DNA of 64,000 bases from Anthonomus grandis grandis (taxonomy: Eukaryota; Arthropoda; Insecta; Coleoptera; Curculionidae): positions 11,904,001 to 11,968,000 of the forward strand of contig NC_065551.1 in assembly GCF_022605725.1 (NCBI RefSeq), read 5' to 3'. The stretch is not shown here. How positions within the stretch are numbered: position 1 is the stretch's first letter. The text below holds more notes on this DNA, generated by a model. That model searched no databases. It had not been told where the DNA came from and saw only the letters and a list, made by a program, of their open reading frames with translations.

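Overview
The window is AT-rich animal nuclear DNA, most likely from an insect and possibly a beetle. It has GT-AG introns, insect-type DNA transposons, LINEs and a Penelope-like element, and no bacterial features. One host gene spans almost all of it on the + strand: the protein kinase TOR (Target of rapamycin, the mTOR orthologue). I could place 28 coding exons between 2982 and 62014. All junctions keep the reading frame, giving about 1,774 codons from the N-terminal HEAT region through the FAT, FRB and kinase domains to just before FATC. The 5' exons lie before the window. The final FATC exon probably begins at the last three bases, 63998-64000.

Intron sizes fall into two groups. Eleven introns are 50-62 nt. 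About ten have grown to 1-10 kb and are packed with transposable-element debris. Layout: 1-2389 is a decayed KRBA2/Ginger-like integrase transposon. 2982-5098 holds TOR exons 1-5, with a MITE in intron 2. Intron 5 (5099-11729) holds a LINE and a Penelope-like element with a GIY-YIG tail. Intron 7 (12084-16929) has LINE fragments and a fold-back repeat. Intron 9 has a mariner fragment. Exons 10-16 form a compact block at 21070-22802.

Intron 16 (22803-32893) holds a DD41D (rosa-type) mariner, a Helitron-like end, mariner/MITE remnants and a clean PIF/Harbinger element carrying a MADF gene. Intron 17 has a fold-back element. Intron 21 has a KRBA2/Ginger-like element with intact ends that contains a LINE, followed by a mariner. 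Intron 23 has a mariner cut by a Tc1-like element, and an R1/I-type LINE fragment. Intron 24 has a Crypton-like tyrosine-recombinase element split by a hAT with a perfect 8-bp target duplication, then a long-inverted-repeat mariner and another fold-back element. Intron 28 has a second hAT.

The TOR exons look intact: the FRB helices, the ATP-binding lysine, the GDRHPSN catalytic loop and the DFG motif are all present. The transposons are nearly all broken. I saw no other host gene, rRNA, tRNA or CRISPR array. Nothing here is clearly a new biological system. The most unusual structures are a set of perfect short-loop hairpins scattered through the introns, the nested Crypton-like/hAT insertion with its palindromic ends, and a 51-nt TOR intron that is in frame and free of stops.
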